In this document: positions 1-8,491 of the stretch, piece by piece
How positions within the stretch are numbered: the stretch's first letter is position 1
Layout: each line of letters starts with the position of its first letter
Assembly: GCA_018821535.1 (NCBI GenBank)
Contig: JAHJLV010000017.1
Location: 1 to 64,000, forward strand
Length of the DNA stretch: 64,000 bases
Direction: 5' to 3'
Source of the DNA: Pseudomonadota bacterium
Lineage (GTDB): Bacteria; Desulfobacterota; Desulfobacteria; Desulfobacterales; Desulfobacteraceae
Program-made: the position numbers and the translations under genes
The notes under the pieces: model-generated
The model's input: only the letters and a program-made list of their open reading frames with translations
What the model was told of the DNA's origin: nothing
Databases searched by the model: none

Positions 1-144
1 GCACTTAAAAATCTTGCATGTGCTGCCGCGTTTGAAGATCCGAGGTTTCCTGAAGTTGAAGAGAATGAACTTATTAATATAAATATTGAAATATCAATAT
101 TTATATTGACTATTCAGACACCAGCAGTTATCCATATTATATGA
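1..144 (+). pseudogene. AMMECR1-domain protein, 3' fragment, truncated
   Basis: Reading frame 1 is open from the window edge to a TGA at 142-144 and encodes 47 residues. The first part carries the conserved AMMECR1 signature AAFEDPRFPEVEENEL followed by INIEIS. In intact members about 60-80 further residues follow this point. Here the similarity stops after IEIS and the frame closes 15 residues later. The stop overlaps the ATG of the next gene as ATGA. The gene therefore looks broken at its 3' end, probably by a deletion; its 5' part lies outside the window. The recognition rests on my memory of the family motif. Confidence 0.6.
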
Positions 145-3100
145 AACCATCACCCACCGAATTTGAAGCCAGCAGTTCAGAAAAACAGACGCTGGCGCTG
201 GCTTCACTGTTTGATAATCAATTTTCCATAGACTGGATTCAGGATCTTTCCCATGCAAAAGCCACCCTCATTCTCACCAGTTTTGAAAATGCGGTTGCAG
301 AAGACATCCTTCAGAAAAACGATCTGGGCATTTTCTCCTTTAAGGATCAAAAGATCAAAAAACAATTGCAAAACATGATTTCCGAGCCACAGCGTCAGGA
401 TCTTCACAGGCAGATTGCACAGCTGATGATCAATGAGGCCCCGGACAATGAACAGGCCATTCTGGCTGCTGCGGGCCAGCTTCTCCATGTTTCCAACGAC
501 CTTGAAGGATGCAGGATACTGCTGGATGCCGGTGACCGGTACAGACAAAACGCCAGGTCCGAAGACGCACTGGAATGTTATAAAAAAGCGATTTCAGACC
601 TTGAGGACAGGCGCGGGCGGGCAGAAGACACACTGTTTATCAAAACCGTCATCGGGTATTCCAAGGACAGACTGTCCATCAATATACCGAACGTTGTACT
701 GTCACTTTTAAAAAAAGCCCTTGCCCGGGCCCAGCATATCAACGACAGGTCTTTGCAGTCCATTTTACTTTTGCATATTGCGGCAGTTCAATATGAACTG
801 ATTCAATACCGGTCTGCACAGCAGTATTTTTTCAAGGGCCGGAAAATCGCAAGAACGCTCAATGATCCTGCTGTCGAAAGAACGCTGGACGCCTGCAGCC
901 TGGTTCACTACTGCTATTCAGGCCTGTTTGAAAAAGCGGTTCAAAAATATGAATCCATTGAATCCGGCTCTTCCAGAAAACCGCCCGAATACCGGCTGTC
1001 GCTGAAGATGGGCATTCTGCTGGGTTTTTGTTATGCCTATATCGGACAGATTCCCCAGTCTTTAGGAAAACTCAATCAGCTTCGGGATGATGCCATTGCC
1101 TTGAACGACCATGATGCCCTGAACCGTGCATCGGTTTACATTGCCTTTGCCCTGATCATGAAAAATGATCTTGAAAATGCCGGTCTCCAGATACAGGAAA
1201 CCTTTAACTCCGCAACCAAAATGGACAGCATCACCCGAAGCTTTGCCAATCTTTTGCAGGCCCGCATTTATTTTGAAAAAAATGACAATCAAAGATCCAG
1301 CGAATATTTAAAACTGGCCATGAAAGAACGAAGCACCTATTCTTTTACCAGCCGGGGCCAGCTTTTTGAATTCTGCCTTGCAATGGAACGTAAAACCTAT
1401 CCGCCTGTCCCCGGATTATCCCTGGAACACGAAATCAAGATGGCCATTGATATCGGCAATATTTATTATCAGGGAATTGCCTATCGCTATCTTGCCTGCA
1501 TGCAGGAAGACAAAAACGACGCTCCTGAAACTATCTTGAACAGTTTTAAAACCTCTCTTTCCCTGCTGGAAAAATCCGGTGGTCAATTTGAGATTGCCAG
1601 AACCAAAGAGGCCCTGGCCCGGTATTATTATACCCATGGTAACCTTGCAGGCGCCCGGAAACATATCAAGGATGCGGCAAAAATCTATCAGAACTACGGA
1701 AACAGACAGGTGGCAGATGATCTGGGGCATTTGCTGGGAAATATACAGATCAAAGAAAATCTGGTGGAGGAAATACTCAGTTTCGGGCCTGAAGTTGTGG
1801 AAATTAAAGATATCAAAATCGTGGCCCAGAGAATTTTATCCATCATCATCCGGATCACCCAGGCCGAGCGCGGCGCAATTTTCCTGTATCCTGATACATC
1901 CGGAGCTCAGGATATTGAACTTTTAGGCGCCAAAAATCTGTCAGAAGAAGACATGGAAAAACCAGGATTTGAGATGTCCAGGCAGATGATTCTTAAATCT
2001 GCACAGAACTGCAAGGAATATCTGGACTCAACATCTTTGGATTCCGCCACAGGCAACAACAGTTTTCAGAATGACGACAGCATCAAATCAAGAATCTGTG
2101 TACCGCTGTTACGGCGTGGCAAAGCCATCGGTGTGCTGTACCACGACAACCGGCTTTTCCAGAGCACATTCAAAAGACAGGATTTAAAAATTCTGTCCTA
2201 TTTTGCCGCTTTTGCTGCCATTGCGCTGGATAATGCCCAGGCGTATGAAAAAATAAAAGCCCTGAACCAGCGGCTTTTTGAAGAAAAAAATTACCTGGAA
2301 GAACAGCAGCTTGAGCATCTTCATTTTGAAGATTTTGTGGCTGCAAGCCCGGAAATCAAAAAAGTCCTGACCCTGGTAAAACGGGTGGCAGATACAGAAG
2401 CCACTGTATTGATACTGGGGGAAACCGGGGTGGGCAAAGAAATGGTGGCCCGGGCCATTCACCAGCAGAGCAGAAGAAGAGACAAACCATTTATCCGGGT
2501 CAACTGCAGCGCCTTTCCAGAAAGCCTGATCGCTTCCGAACTGTTCGGACATGAAAAAGGATCATTTACCGGTGCTGCCAAAAGACGGATCGGACGTTTT
2601 GAACTGGCAGATACCGGAACACTTTTTCTGGATGAAATCGGTGATATTTCCATGGATATCCAGATCCGTCTGCTGCGGGTGCTGCAGACCCGGAAATTTG
2701 AACGGGTGGGATCAAGTGAGACCATCAGTTCGGATTTCCGACTGCTGACCGCCACCAACCGCAACCTTGAAAAAGCGGTTGCCCAGGGTCAATTCCGGCA
2801 GGATCTGTTTTACCGTCTCAATGTGTTTCCCATTCATGTTCCGCCCTTGAGAGAAAGAATGAAAGATGTTTCTCCCCTTGCCGTGTATTTTCTGAAAAAA
2901 CATTCCGACAGAATGAATAAATCCTTTAAAGGCATTGCAGAAAAAGAAATGGAAAAGCTTTTAAGCTATCACTGGCCCGGAAATGTCCGGGAACTTGAAA
3001 ATGTCATTGAAAGAGGGGTTATCCTTAACACGCGCGACCCTTTCACCATCCCTGAACTGAGCCTTGACACCTCTGATGCGGCCAGCCCGGCAAGCCCCAT

Positions 3101-3275
3101 CCCGGGGCAGATCACCCTTGAAGAAATGGAGCGCCGATTTATCTTTGACACGCTGGAAAAAACAAACTGGAAAATTTACGGCACCACAGGTGCTGCAAAT
3201 CTTCTGGGACTGCACCACAGTACCCTGTATTCGCGCATGAAAAAACTGGGAATCCAGAACCCGAATAAAAAATAA
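141..3275 (+). CDS. Sigma-54-dependent activator with TPR, GAF, AAA+ and Fis-type HTH domains
   Basis: A 1044-residue cytoplasmic regulator. Residues about 15-100 resemble the winged-helix segment that follows an AAA_16/STAND ATPase in large LuxR-type or kinase-fused regulators. Residues 120-540 are TPR-like helical repeats, 550-700 a GAF-like sensor, 740-970 the sigma-54 AAA+ domain (Walker A GETGVGKE, Walker B TLFLDEIGD), and the C-terminus a Fis-type HTH. The sigma-54 contact loop reads GSFTGA rather than GAFTGA. There is no receiver domain, so the signal probably enters through TPR or GAF. The expected N-terminal NTPase is absent; with the neighbouring broken AMMECR1 frame this suggests a deletion at the left edge. 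ATG 141 is the only ATG in the frame before conserved sequence, and no good ribosome site precedes it. The target genes are unknown. Confidence 0.85.
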   Translation: MKPSPTEFEASSSEKQTLALASLFDNQFSIDWIQDLSHAKATLILTSFENAVAEDILQKNDLGIFSFKDQKIKKQLQNMISEPQRQDLHRQIAQLMINEAPDNEQAILAAAGQLLHVSNDLEGCRILLDAGDRYRQNARSEDALECYKKAISDLEDRRGRAEDTLFIKTVIGYSKDRLSINIPNVVLSLLKKALARAQHINDRSLQSILLLHIAAVQYELIQYRSAQQYFFKGRKIARTLNDPAVERTLDACSLVHYCYSGLFEKAVQKYESIESGSSRKPPEYRLSLKMGILLGFCYAYIGQIPQSLGKLNQLRDDAIALNDHDALNRASVYIAFALIMKNDLENAGLQIQETFNSATKMDSITRSFANLLQARIYFEKNDNQRSSEYLKLAMKERSTYSFTSRGQLFEFCLAMERKTYPPVPGLSLEHEIKMAIDIGNIYYQGIAYRYLACMQEDKNDAPETILNSFKTSLSLLEKSGGQFEIARTKEALARYYYTHGNLAGARKHIKDAAKIYQNYGNRQVADDLGHLLGNIQIKENLVEEILSFGPEVVEIKDIKIVAQRILSIIIRITQAERGAIFLYPDTSGAQDIELLGAKNLSEEDMEKPGFEMSRQMILKSAQNCKEYLDSTSLDSATGNNSFQNDDSIKSRICVPLLRRGKAIGVLYHDNRLFQSTFKRQDLKILSYFAAFAAIALDNAQAYEKIKALNQRLFEEKNYLEEQQLEHLHFEDFVAASPEIKKVLTLVKRVADTEATVLILGETGVGKEMVARAIHQQSRRRDKPFIRVNCSAFPESLIASELFGHEKGSFTGAAKRRIGRFELADTGTLFLDEIGDISMDIQIRLLRVLQTRKFERVGSSETISSDFRLLTATNRNLEKAVAQGQFRQDLFYRLNVFPIHVPPLRERMKDVSPLAVYFLKKHSDRMNKSFKGIAEKEMEKLLSYHWPGNVRELENVIERGVILNTRDPFTIPELSLDTSDAASPASPIPGQITLEEMERRFIFDTLEKTNWKIYGTTGAANLLGLHHSTLYSRMKKLGIQNPNKK

Positions 3276-3320
3276 TCAGCAATTATCCTTCAAAATTCAT
3301 AAGTAAACAGGATAAAAATT

Positions 3321-3336
3321 TGTTCCATCAGGAACA
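3321..3336. repeat. Perfect 6-bp inverted repeat with 4-bp spacer
   Basis: TGTTCC-ATCA-GGAACA lies 46 bases after the regulator stop and about 215 bases before the sigma-54 promoter at 3551. No T-run follows, so a terminator is unlikely. It could be an upstream activator site for a sigma-54 activator, but no second copy was found. Confidence 0.4.
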
Positions 3337-3368
3337 GATGTAATTATATTGGTAAAAAAAATGCCCAA

Positions 3369-3390
3369 TTTATGAAAATAAATTCATAAA
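3369..3390. repeat. AT-rich 8-bp inverted repeat
   Basis: Arms TTTATGAA and TTCATAAA are separated by 6 bases. The site lies about 160 bases upstream of the sigma-54 promoter at 3551, a usual distance for an activator site, and could alternatively help end transcription of the upstream regulator. The function is not shown by sequence alone. The rest of 3276-3550 is AT-rich and I see no gene in it. Confidence 0.3.
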
Positions 3391-3550
3391 AAAAACAGGG
3401 CTAAACAACAAGTTCGGCGCATACCGATTTCTCTGTCATCTAATTTGCTTTAGGGTAATTTTATAACCATTCATTTTTATTAGCTAAATATGCATTTTAA
3501 TCATGAAAAAAAATATAATCATTGTGCAGAATTGATAAAATTTTCAATCA

Positions 3551-3565
3551 GGCATAAATATTGCT
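3551..3565 (+). promoter_or_regulatory. Sigma-54 promoter for the dockerin/cohesin gene pair
   Basis: GGCATAAATATTGCT has the invariant GG (3551-3552) and GC (3563-3564) separated by exactly 10 bases, and the -12 box TTGCT is a full match. Transcription would start near 3576, ahead of the ATG at 3650. The same element lies before 12993 and 17967. Confidence 0.75.
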
Positions 3566-3649
3566 CTAAAAGTTCAAAATGAAATACAAGGATATGTTAA
3601 ATTGAGCAGTAATTCATATTTTAATCTTGAACGTGTAAAGGATCATGTC

Positions 3650-4378
3650 ATGGCTATAAATAAGTTTAGATGGTTTGTGGGAACAGTATTTCTATTTTTA
3701 TTGGTATCTGCTTATGCCTATGCAGATGTGAATGTTATTGCAGAAGGCACATATACAGACACCCAGCTTACCGTAACAATTTTTGTTGATACAACTGATC
3801 TTACAAATGGGGATGCAGACCCCATTGTCAGCTATGGTGTGAAATTAATTTACTCGCCAGCAGATCTGACCAATCCAACAGTAACCGAAAATGATACAGA
3901 CTGGTATTTTGGTTCACCCGAAGCGCCTTTGCCAACCCCCAATACCGCCCCGGATACATCAACAGACGGAGAAGTGATCATCGTCGGCGGGAAAATTGAT
4001 ATATTAGAGCCAACAGCAGGCGTTTCTGGTCCGAAAGTTCTTCTGGCAACGGTTGTTTTTGACAGAATTTCTGAAAGCATTCCAGAAGTTTCCCTTGAAC
4101 TGGGGAAAGCAGGAACGTATGCAAATTTTGTAACCAATGTCGGCGATGTGCTTGACGGAACAGACCGGATTAATTTTTTGTCTTCCGCTATTACCCAGGA
4201 GTGTATTCTTAATGGGGACTTGAATGGTGACAATCGTGTCAATATGTCAGATTTTTATATCATGCAAGCAAACTGGGGGCGGACAGGTGAGAACATCGCT
4301 GATTTGAATGGAGACAATCGTGTCAATATGTCAGATTTTTATATTATTCAGGCAAACTGGGGCAAAACATGCCCTTAA
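3650..4378 (+). CDS. Secreted protein with cohesin-like domain and C-terminal type I dockerin
   Basis: A 242-residue exported protein. An N-terminal signal peptide (KFRWFVGTVFLFLL, probable cleavage after AYA) is followed by a beta-rich domain of about 160 residues that resembles cohesin-type modules. The C-terminus holds two 28-residue dockerin repeats, each with the calcium loop DLNGDNRVNMSDFY. The repeats are nearly identical in DNA (84-base period from 4220), so the duplication is recent. A TTG at 3602 would extend the frame, but ATG 3650 has AAAGGA seven bases upstream and puts the signal peptide at the start. It ends 32 bases before the PEP-CTERM cohesin-like gene, and both appear to be transcribed from the sigma-54 promoter at 3551. 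The likely role is calcium-dependent docking at the cell surface; no catalytic domain is present. Confidence 0.8.
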   Translation: MAINKFRWFVGTVFLFLLVSAYAYADVNVIAEGTYTDTQLTVTIFVDTTDLTNGDADPIVSYGVKLIYSPADLTNPTVTENDTDWYFGSPEAPLPTPNTAPDTSTDGEVIIVGGKIDILEPTAGVSGPKVLLATVVFDRISESIPEVSLELGKAGTYANFVTNVGDVLDGTDRINFLSSAITQECILNGDLNGDNRVNMSDFYIMQANWGRTGENIADLNGDNRVNMSDFYIIQANWGKTCP

Positions 4379-4410
4379 TTTTTTTGATACATAACTTAAA
4401 GGAACTTTTC

Positions 4411-5001
4411 ATGAAAAAACAGATTATTTTATTAATAGCCATTGTAAGTCTTTTGTTTACAAATACTGCGCAGGCAGCATTTTCCTTTGATATTCAGGAC
4501 TCTGGGAACGAAGGTATTTTTAATATTGTATTTCAAACAAATGAAGATGTACTTTTAAATGCGTATTCATTGGGTTTTTCCTATGATTCATCAGAACTTG
4601 TTTTTGTTGATTATACGAATACACCTTTAACAGGAATGTTCACTGGTGGGTTGGGCACAATAGTAAATTCTTCTCCTGGAATTCTGTCCAATTTTTACGC
4701 GATTACTTTTTCAGCAATAAAAGTATCTGCTGGAACAATAGAATCACTGGGAACTTTAACTTTTGATGTTCTTCCAGGAGCAACTAAAAATAGTTTTGTT
4801 GATTTGCGATGGAATTTGGAAGATCTTGATTTTATATATAATGTTAATGGTGTCGAATATTCGAAAGCATTAGGCAATCTGGCTTTCGGCTTATCAAGCC
4901 CCTCCATTGATGTCGGAACTGCTGTTCCAGTGCCGTCATCAATACTTCTTCTGTGCGGCGGGCTTTTTGCACTACTGGGTATACGGCGGGAAAAACAATA
5001 G
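4411..5001 (+). CDS. Cohesin-like PEP-CTERM surface protein
   Basis: A 196-residue protein with signal peptide (KKQIILLIAIVSLLF, cleavage near AQA|AF). The central 140-residue domain has features of cohesins: YSLGFSYDSSELVFVDY, a middle AITFSA strand and a late strand TLTFDV. The C-terminus, VPVPSSILLLCGGLFALLG followed by IRREK, is a PEP-CTERM variant: a short proline motif, a hydrophobic helix and a basic tail. Such tails are cut and processed by exosortases, none of which is in this window. ATG 4411 has AAAGGA seven bases upstream, making it better than an ATG at 4369 that overlaps the previous gene. The pairing with an adjacent dockerin protein suggests that the two may bind each other. 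Confidence 0.75.
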   Translation: MKKQIILLIAIVSLLFTNTAQAAFSFDIQDSGNEGIFNIVFQTNEDVLLNAYSLGFSYDSSELVFVDYTNTPLTGMFTGGLGTIVNSSPGILSNFYAITFSAIKVSAGTIESLGTLTFDVLPGATKNSFVDLRWNLEDLDFIYNVNGVEYSKALGNLAFGLSSPSIDVGTAVPVPSSILLLCGGLFALLGIRREKQ

Positions 5002-5026
5002 CTGTTTTACTCGAAAACAGTATCTT

Positions 5027-5064
5027 AAACACAGGACAACGTTTCAATACGTTGTCCTGTGTTT
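5027..5064 (+). terminator. Strong hairpin terminator after the cohesin-like gene
   Basis: Two perfectly complementary 15-base arms (5027-5041 and 5050-5064, core ACAGGACAACG) enclose an 8-base loop. The T-run is short on the plus strand (GTTT then A). It ends the sigma-54 transcript before the convergent gene. Confidence 0.7.
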
Positions 5065-5132
5065 AAAAAAAGGTGAGCTTTCATATTCTGATGATAATCA
5101 GATATAAAGGTATTTTTTTACCGATTTTCTGC

Positions 5133-5975
5133 CTATTTTTTATTCAACTCTTTTTCAATCGCTTCCGACATCCCTTTAAGAGAATGGTCTTTAATGAATC
5201 TGCCGCCGATATAGATGGATGGAACACCCCTGATTTTCATCATTTCTGCCATCTGAACATCGGAATTGATCTGGCTTATAATCAATGGGTCCTTTATATC
5301 ATCATCAAACCGCTCCATATCAAGTCCTGCATTTACGACGATTTCCCTGATTTTTTCATCGCTTAACCGGCTGTATTCTTTATAAAGAGTCCTGGACACC
5401 TCGGGAAACTTTCCCTGTCTGGCTGCAGCAATGGATGCGATGGCCGCTGTCATGGCAAATTTATGGCTTTGCAGGGGATAATGCTTGTTTACAAGATTGA
5501 CCTGGTCTGGATATTTCTCGAGCAACCGCTCAAGGGTTGGATAAATTCTGGTGCAATACGGACACTGATAATCTGAAAAAATAAAAATGCTCACCTTTGC
5601 ATCTGCCTTCCCGATCACCTGGGAATGGCCGATTTTTATGTCAAAAACCGGCGTTACTTCAACAATGGAGATTTTCTTATTTCCTGCATCGGTCAAAAGC
5701 AGGGTTTCCTCATTGGGCCCGATGGTAATCTGAGAATATTCCTCCTGCAGGGGAATACTTTCAACCAGCTCTTTTTTGGGCATTGAATAGACTTTTATAC
5801 TTCCACGGCACAGAACATAAATCGTGGCTCCGTCTATTGAAATGGCAATACCAACAGGTGTGTCATCCAACTGGATACCGTCCATAACCCGCCATTCGAT
5901 TTTGGCGCAAACAGGCCCGTAGCACATAACTGTCAATGCAATTGCCGCAACAATAATAATTAATTTTTTTTTCAT
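5133..5975 (-). CDS. Exported DsbA-family thioredoxin-fold protein with beta-propeller-like N-terminus
   Basis: A 280-residue protein with signal peptide (KKKLIIIVAAIALTVMC). Residues 30-110 look like two or three blades of a YncE/NHL-type beta-propeller (PVGIAISIDGATIYVLC, ITIGPNEETLLLTDAG). Residues 120-280 are a DsbA/DsbG-like domain with active site CPYC after FIFSDYQ and the cis-proline loop RGVPSIYIGG. It probably acts in the periplasm as a thiol oxidase or disulfide isomerase. AGAGG lies eight bases before the ATG. No DsbB/VKOR or cytochrome partner is adjacent, so its client proteins are unknown; the nearby 90-cysteine secreted protein is one possible client by inference. Confidence 0.8.
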   Translation of the reverse strand: MKKKLIIIVAAIALTVMCYGPVCAKIEWRVMDGIQLDDTPVGIAISIDGATIYVLCRGSIKVYSMPKKELVESIPLQEEYSQITIGPNEETLLLTDAGNKKISIVEVTPVFDIKIGHSQVIGKADAKVSIFIFSDYQCPYCTRIYPTLERLLEKYPDQVNLVNKHYPLQSHKFAMTAAIASIAAARQGKFPEVSRTLYKEYSRLSDEKIREIVVNAGLDMERFDDDIKDPLIISQINSDVQMAEMMKIRGVPSIYIGGRFIKDHSLKGMSEAIEKELNKK

Positions 5976-6265
5976 AAGGATTGCCTCTTCTGGTTTTAAT
6001 AATTATCAACACCCGACTCCCGGAGAGCCGGATTAAACACTTGCTTTCGGTTTATTTAAAGCAGTAACGAATATGTCGCCTCTGTGTTTATACAAAATCA
6101 GAACAGCTTTTACAAGATGCCCTGGAACATGATTTTTATAGTTGTTTATCATGGTAAAACAGACATGAACACCATAAATAATCAGTAAGGCTATCTCGGT
6201 AATTTGTTTGGACTTTATGTCTTTTGAAACTTGTGATTTCTTTTGTTTTTGTGATATAACCTGCC

Positions 6266-8491
6266 ATGGTAAAATCACTGGTTAAAATTCTGTCAAATGG
6301 GTTGAATTCCATTAAATCTGTGAATGTGTCGGCCGGTTCTTTTTCATTGTTGAAATCGTTCGCATGGCTTACGCTTTTGTTGGTAACCCTTTCTGTCGGG
6401 ACGGGCATCAGATTGTGGGAGATGCCTGACTGGAAACGGCCCGGACTGATGGTTGCCGACGAGGTGCTCCTTTCAAAACATGACGGCTACGGCTGGCTGG
6501 CCGGTGCCAAGCGTATCAATCAGCACAGCACCACTCTATTTTCCACATGCATCCGCATATTGCATGAGACAACCCACATTCCGCTTGACCGTATCGGGTT
6601 CTGGCTCCCTGCCGTGCTGGCACCCCTTGCTGCAATTCCGGCCTGCCTGCTTGCTTTCTGGTGGAGAATTCCAGAAGCCGGTCTCGTTGCCGGTATCATG
6701 GCAGGCTCGTCCATAGGATATTTCATTCGTACCCGCATTGCCTGTCTTGATACTGATCTGATTACGCTGTTCTTTCCTCTGTGCCTGGCCGCGGGACTGA
6801 TCATGTGGATTGAATCCCTGGCACCGCCACCCCGGGGCAAAGGATATGCGCCCTCACCCGCGATTATCCTGTTTCAGGCATTCCTGCTGGGACTCCTGTA
6901 CCGCTGCTATATTGCCTTTTATCCCAGCGGCGAGCCAGTGGGTCTGAGCATTATTCTAACAGCCTTGATGGCTGGAATACTTCTTTCAAAGACCGGATTC
7001 CGCCTGCTGATTGCCGCTGGCATTCTTATTGTGTGTCTTATGGGTGAAGGGCTCTGGCAGGGAACTGTCCTTGCAGCCGGGGTGGTGATTTTCATCTGGT
7101 TTCGGCCGGACCTGTTTGCCGACAAAAAATCAGGTGGTGTATTGCTTTTATTTTTATTGGCCGCCTGGTTGGGACTTTCCGATTTTGGTGCAAAAGCCTC
7201 TGATATCTGGTTTCACCTCAGCCGTTATGGCAGGATGATTGACAGCGCTGCGACAGCTGCATTACCGCCGATCATCAATACCGTTCCCGAGGCCTGGCCT
7301 GTCAGCCTTGACAGTGCTGTTTTTTTTACAGCCGGCAACTGGCCCCTTTTCATTGCCGGCATTGCAGGAATGGGCATCATTCTGTGGAAGCATCCCGGCG
7401 CCCTGATTCTGCTCCCCCTGCTTGCACTTGGTCTGGGAAGCCTCTGGCTGGGTATCCGGTTTACACTATATGGCGGGGCAGTACTGGGAATCGGTCTGGC
7501 CTGCGGAACCGCACTGTTGTCGCGCACTGTGCATATGCCGCGCTGGGTCTCCATAAGCATCCAGCTTGGACTGGTCATTGCCGTATGCTGGCCTCTTGTC
7601 AGGACTGCGAATGCTGTTGATCCGGAGCCGGTTATCTCTGAACCCCTTGTCAGTGCCCTGCTTGAGCTCAAACAGCAATCAGCGCCGGATGCGCAGATAT
7701 GGGTCTGGTGGGATAAAGGGTATGAGGTACAATATTTTGGTGAGCGGATGACCCTTGTTGATGGCTATCACAACTCAGCCGAGGAAATTTTTCCTGTGGC
7801 CTATGTACACACTGCCCCCTCTCCACTCACTGCCTATCAAATGATCGTGCGCTGTGTGCAGTTGCAGCAATCCGCAGGTCCGGCAGCAGACCAGGGATCA
7901 CGGACGCCCTTGTATCGGAATCCGTTTCCGGGCCTGATACAGAACATGCCGCCAGCAGACATCCGTGTTTTCCTGCAGGAACTTAAACGGCCGAAAGCTG
8001 CCTGGTCCCACGATCTGCCGGAACAGTATCTGCTGTTCACCTGGGAAGGTCTGCAAAGGGCGCATACTGTTCTGTCATACGGCACCTGGGACTTTGTGAA
8101 AGGCAATTCCGGCCCGGGATATGTCATGATGATCCGGGAACGATCCACGGTTGATATGGAGACCGGCATTATGAAAGTCAAAGACAGGACCTATCCCCTG
8201 AGCTCAAAAGATGTGATTACAGACGATCAAAGAAAGCATTTTACCTGGCCGCAGAAAAATGGCCGGCATGCTGTTGTACGACCGGCTGACGGGGTTACAT
8301 TTCTGATGGATGATACAGCCTATCAGACCATGATGGTGCAGATGCTTATCGCTGAGCCCCAGAATTTTGAGCCCTATTTTGAACTGATAGTTGACCGTTT
8401 TCCGTATGCCCGCATCTACCGGGTCAATCCTATTCTCACCCGCCTGCCACCGGGTGCTGTTATTCCGGCAGAAACAGGTCATGCAAAATAA
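6266..8491 (+). CDS. STT3/PglB/AglB-type oligosaccharyltransferase
   Basis: A 741-residue membrane protein. About a dozen hydrophobic segments fill residues 30-460 and are followed by a soluble C-terminal domain. The STT3 signature appears as WWDKG at residues 481-485, followed by YEVQYFGERMTLVDG. The acidic first-loop motif (KHDGYGWLAGAKR) and the second motif RTRIACLDTDLITLFFPL are also recognisable. The family moves a lipid-linked glycan to asparagine on the periplasmic side. The canonical WWDYG has lysine in place of tyrosine here. No clear Shine-Dalgarno precedes ATG 6266. The downstream MurG-type gene overlaps its last 11 bases, so the two are translationally coupled and may act in one glycan pathway. 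The 290 bases upstream hold no gene I can support. Confidence 0.75.
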   Translation: MVKSLVKILSNGLNSIKSVNVSAGSFSLLKSFAWLTLLLVTLSVGTGIRLWEMPDWKRPGLMVADEVLLSKHDGYGWLAGAKRINQHSTTLFSTCIRILHETTHIPLDRIGFWLPAVLAPLAAIPACLLAFWWRIPEAGLVAGIMAGSSIGYFIRTRIACLDTDLITLFFPLCLAAGLIMWIESLAPPPRGKGYAPSPAIILFQAFLLGLLYRCYIAFYPSGEPVGLSIILTALMAGILLSKTGFRLLIAAGILIVCLMGEGLWQGTVLAAGVVIFIWFRPDLFADKKSGGVLLLFLLAAWLGLSDFGAKASDIWFHLSRYGRMIDSAATAALPPIINTVPEAWPVSLDSAVFFTAGNWPLFIAGIAGMGIILWKHPGALILLPLLALGLGSLWLGIRFTLYGGAVLGIGLACGTALLSRTVHMPRWVSISIQLGLVIAVCWPLVRTANAVDPEPVISEPLVSALLELKQQSAPDAQIWVWWDKGYEVQYFGERMTLVDGYHNSAEEIFPVAYVHTAPSPLTAYQMIVRCVQLQQSAGPAADQGSRTPLYRNPFPGLIQNMPPADIRVFLQELKRPKAAWSHDLPEQYLLFTWEGLQRAHTVLSYGTWDFVKGNSGPGYVMMIRERSTVDMETGIMKVKDRTYPLSSKDVITDDQRKHFTWPQKNGRHAVVRPADGVTFLMDDTAYQTMMVQMLIAEPQNFEPYFELIVDRFPYARIYRVNPILTRLPPGAVIPAETGHAK

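Noticed and set aside
6033..6278. Minus-strand open frames between the DsbA-like gene and the STT3-type gene
   Set aside because: They have no recognisable similarity, no good ribosome site, and overlap the start of a real gene.
8391..8480. Longer N-terminus for the MurG-type protein
   Set aside because: The extra 30 residues are read inside the STT3 gene and lack family similarity; GGETGGH is correctly placed from ATG 8481.
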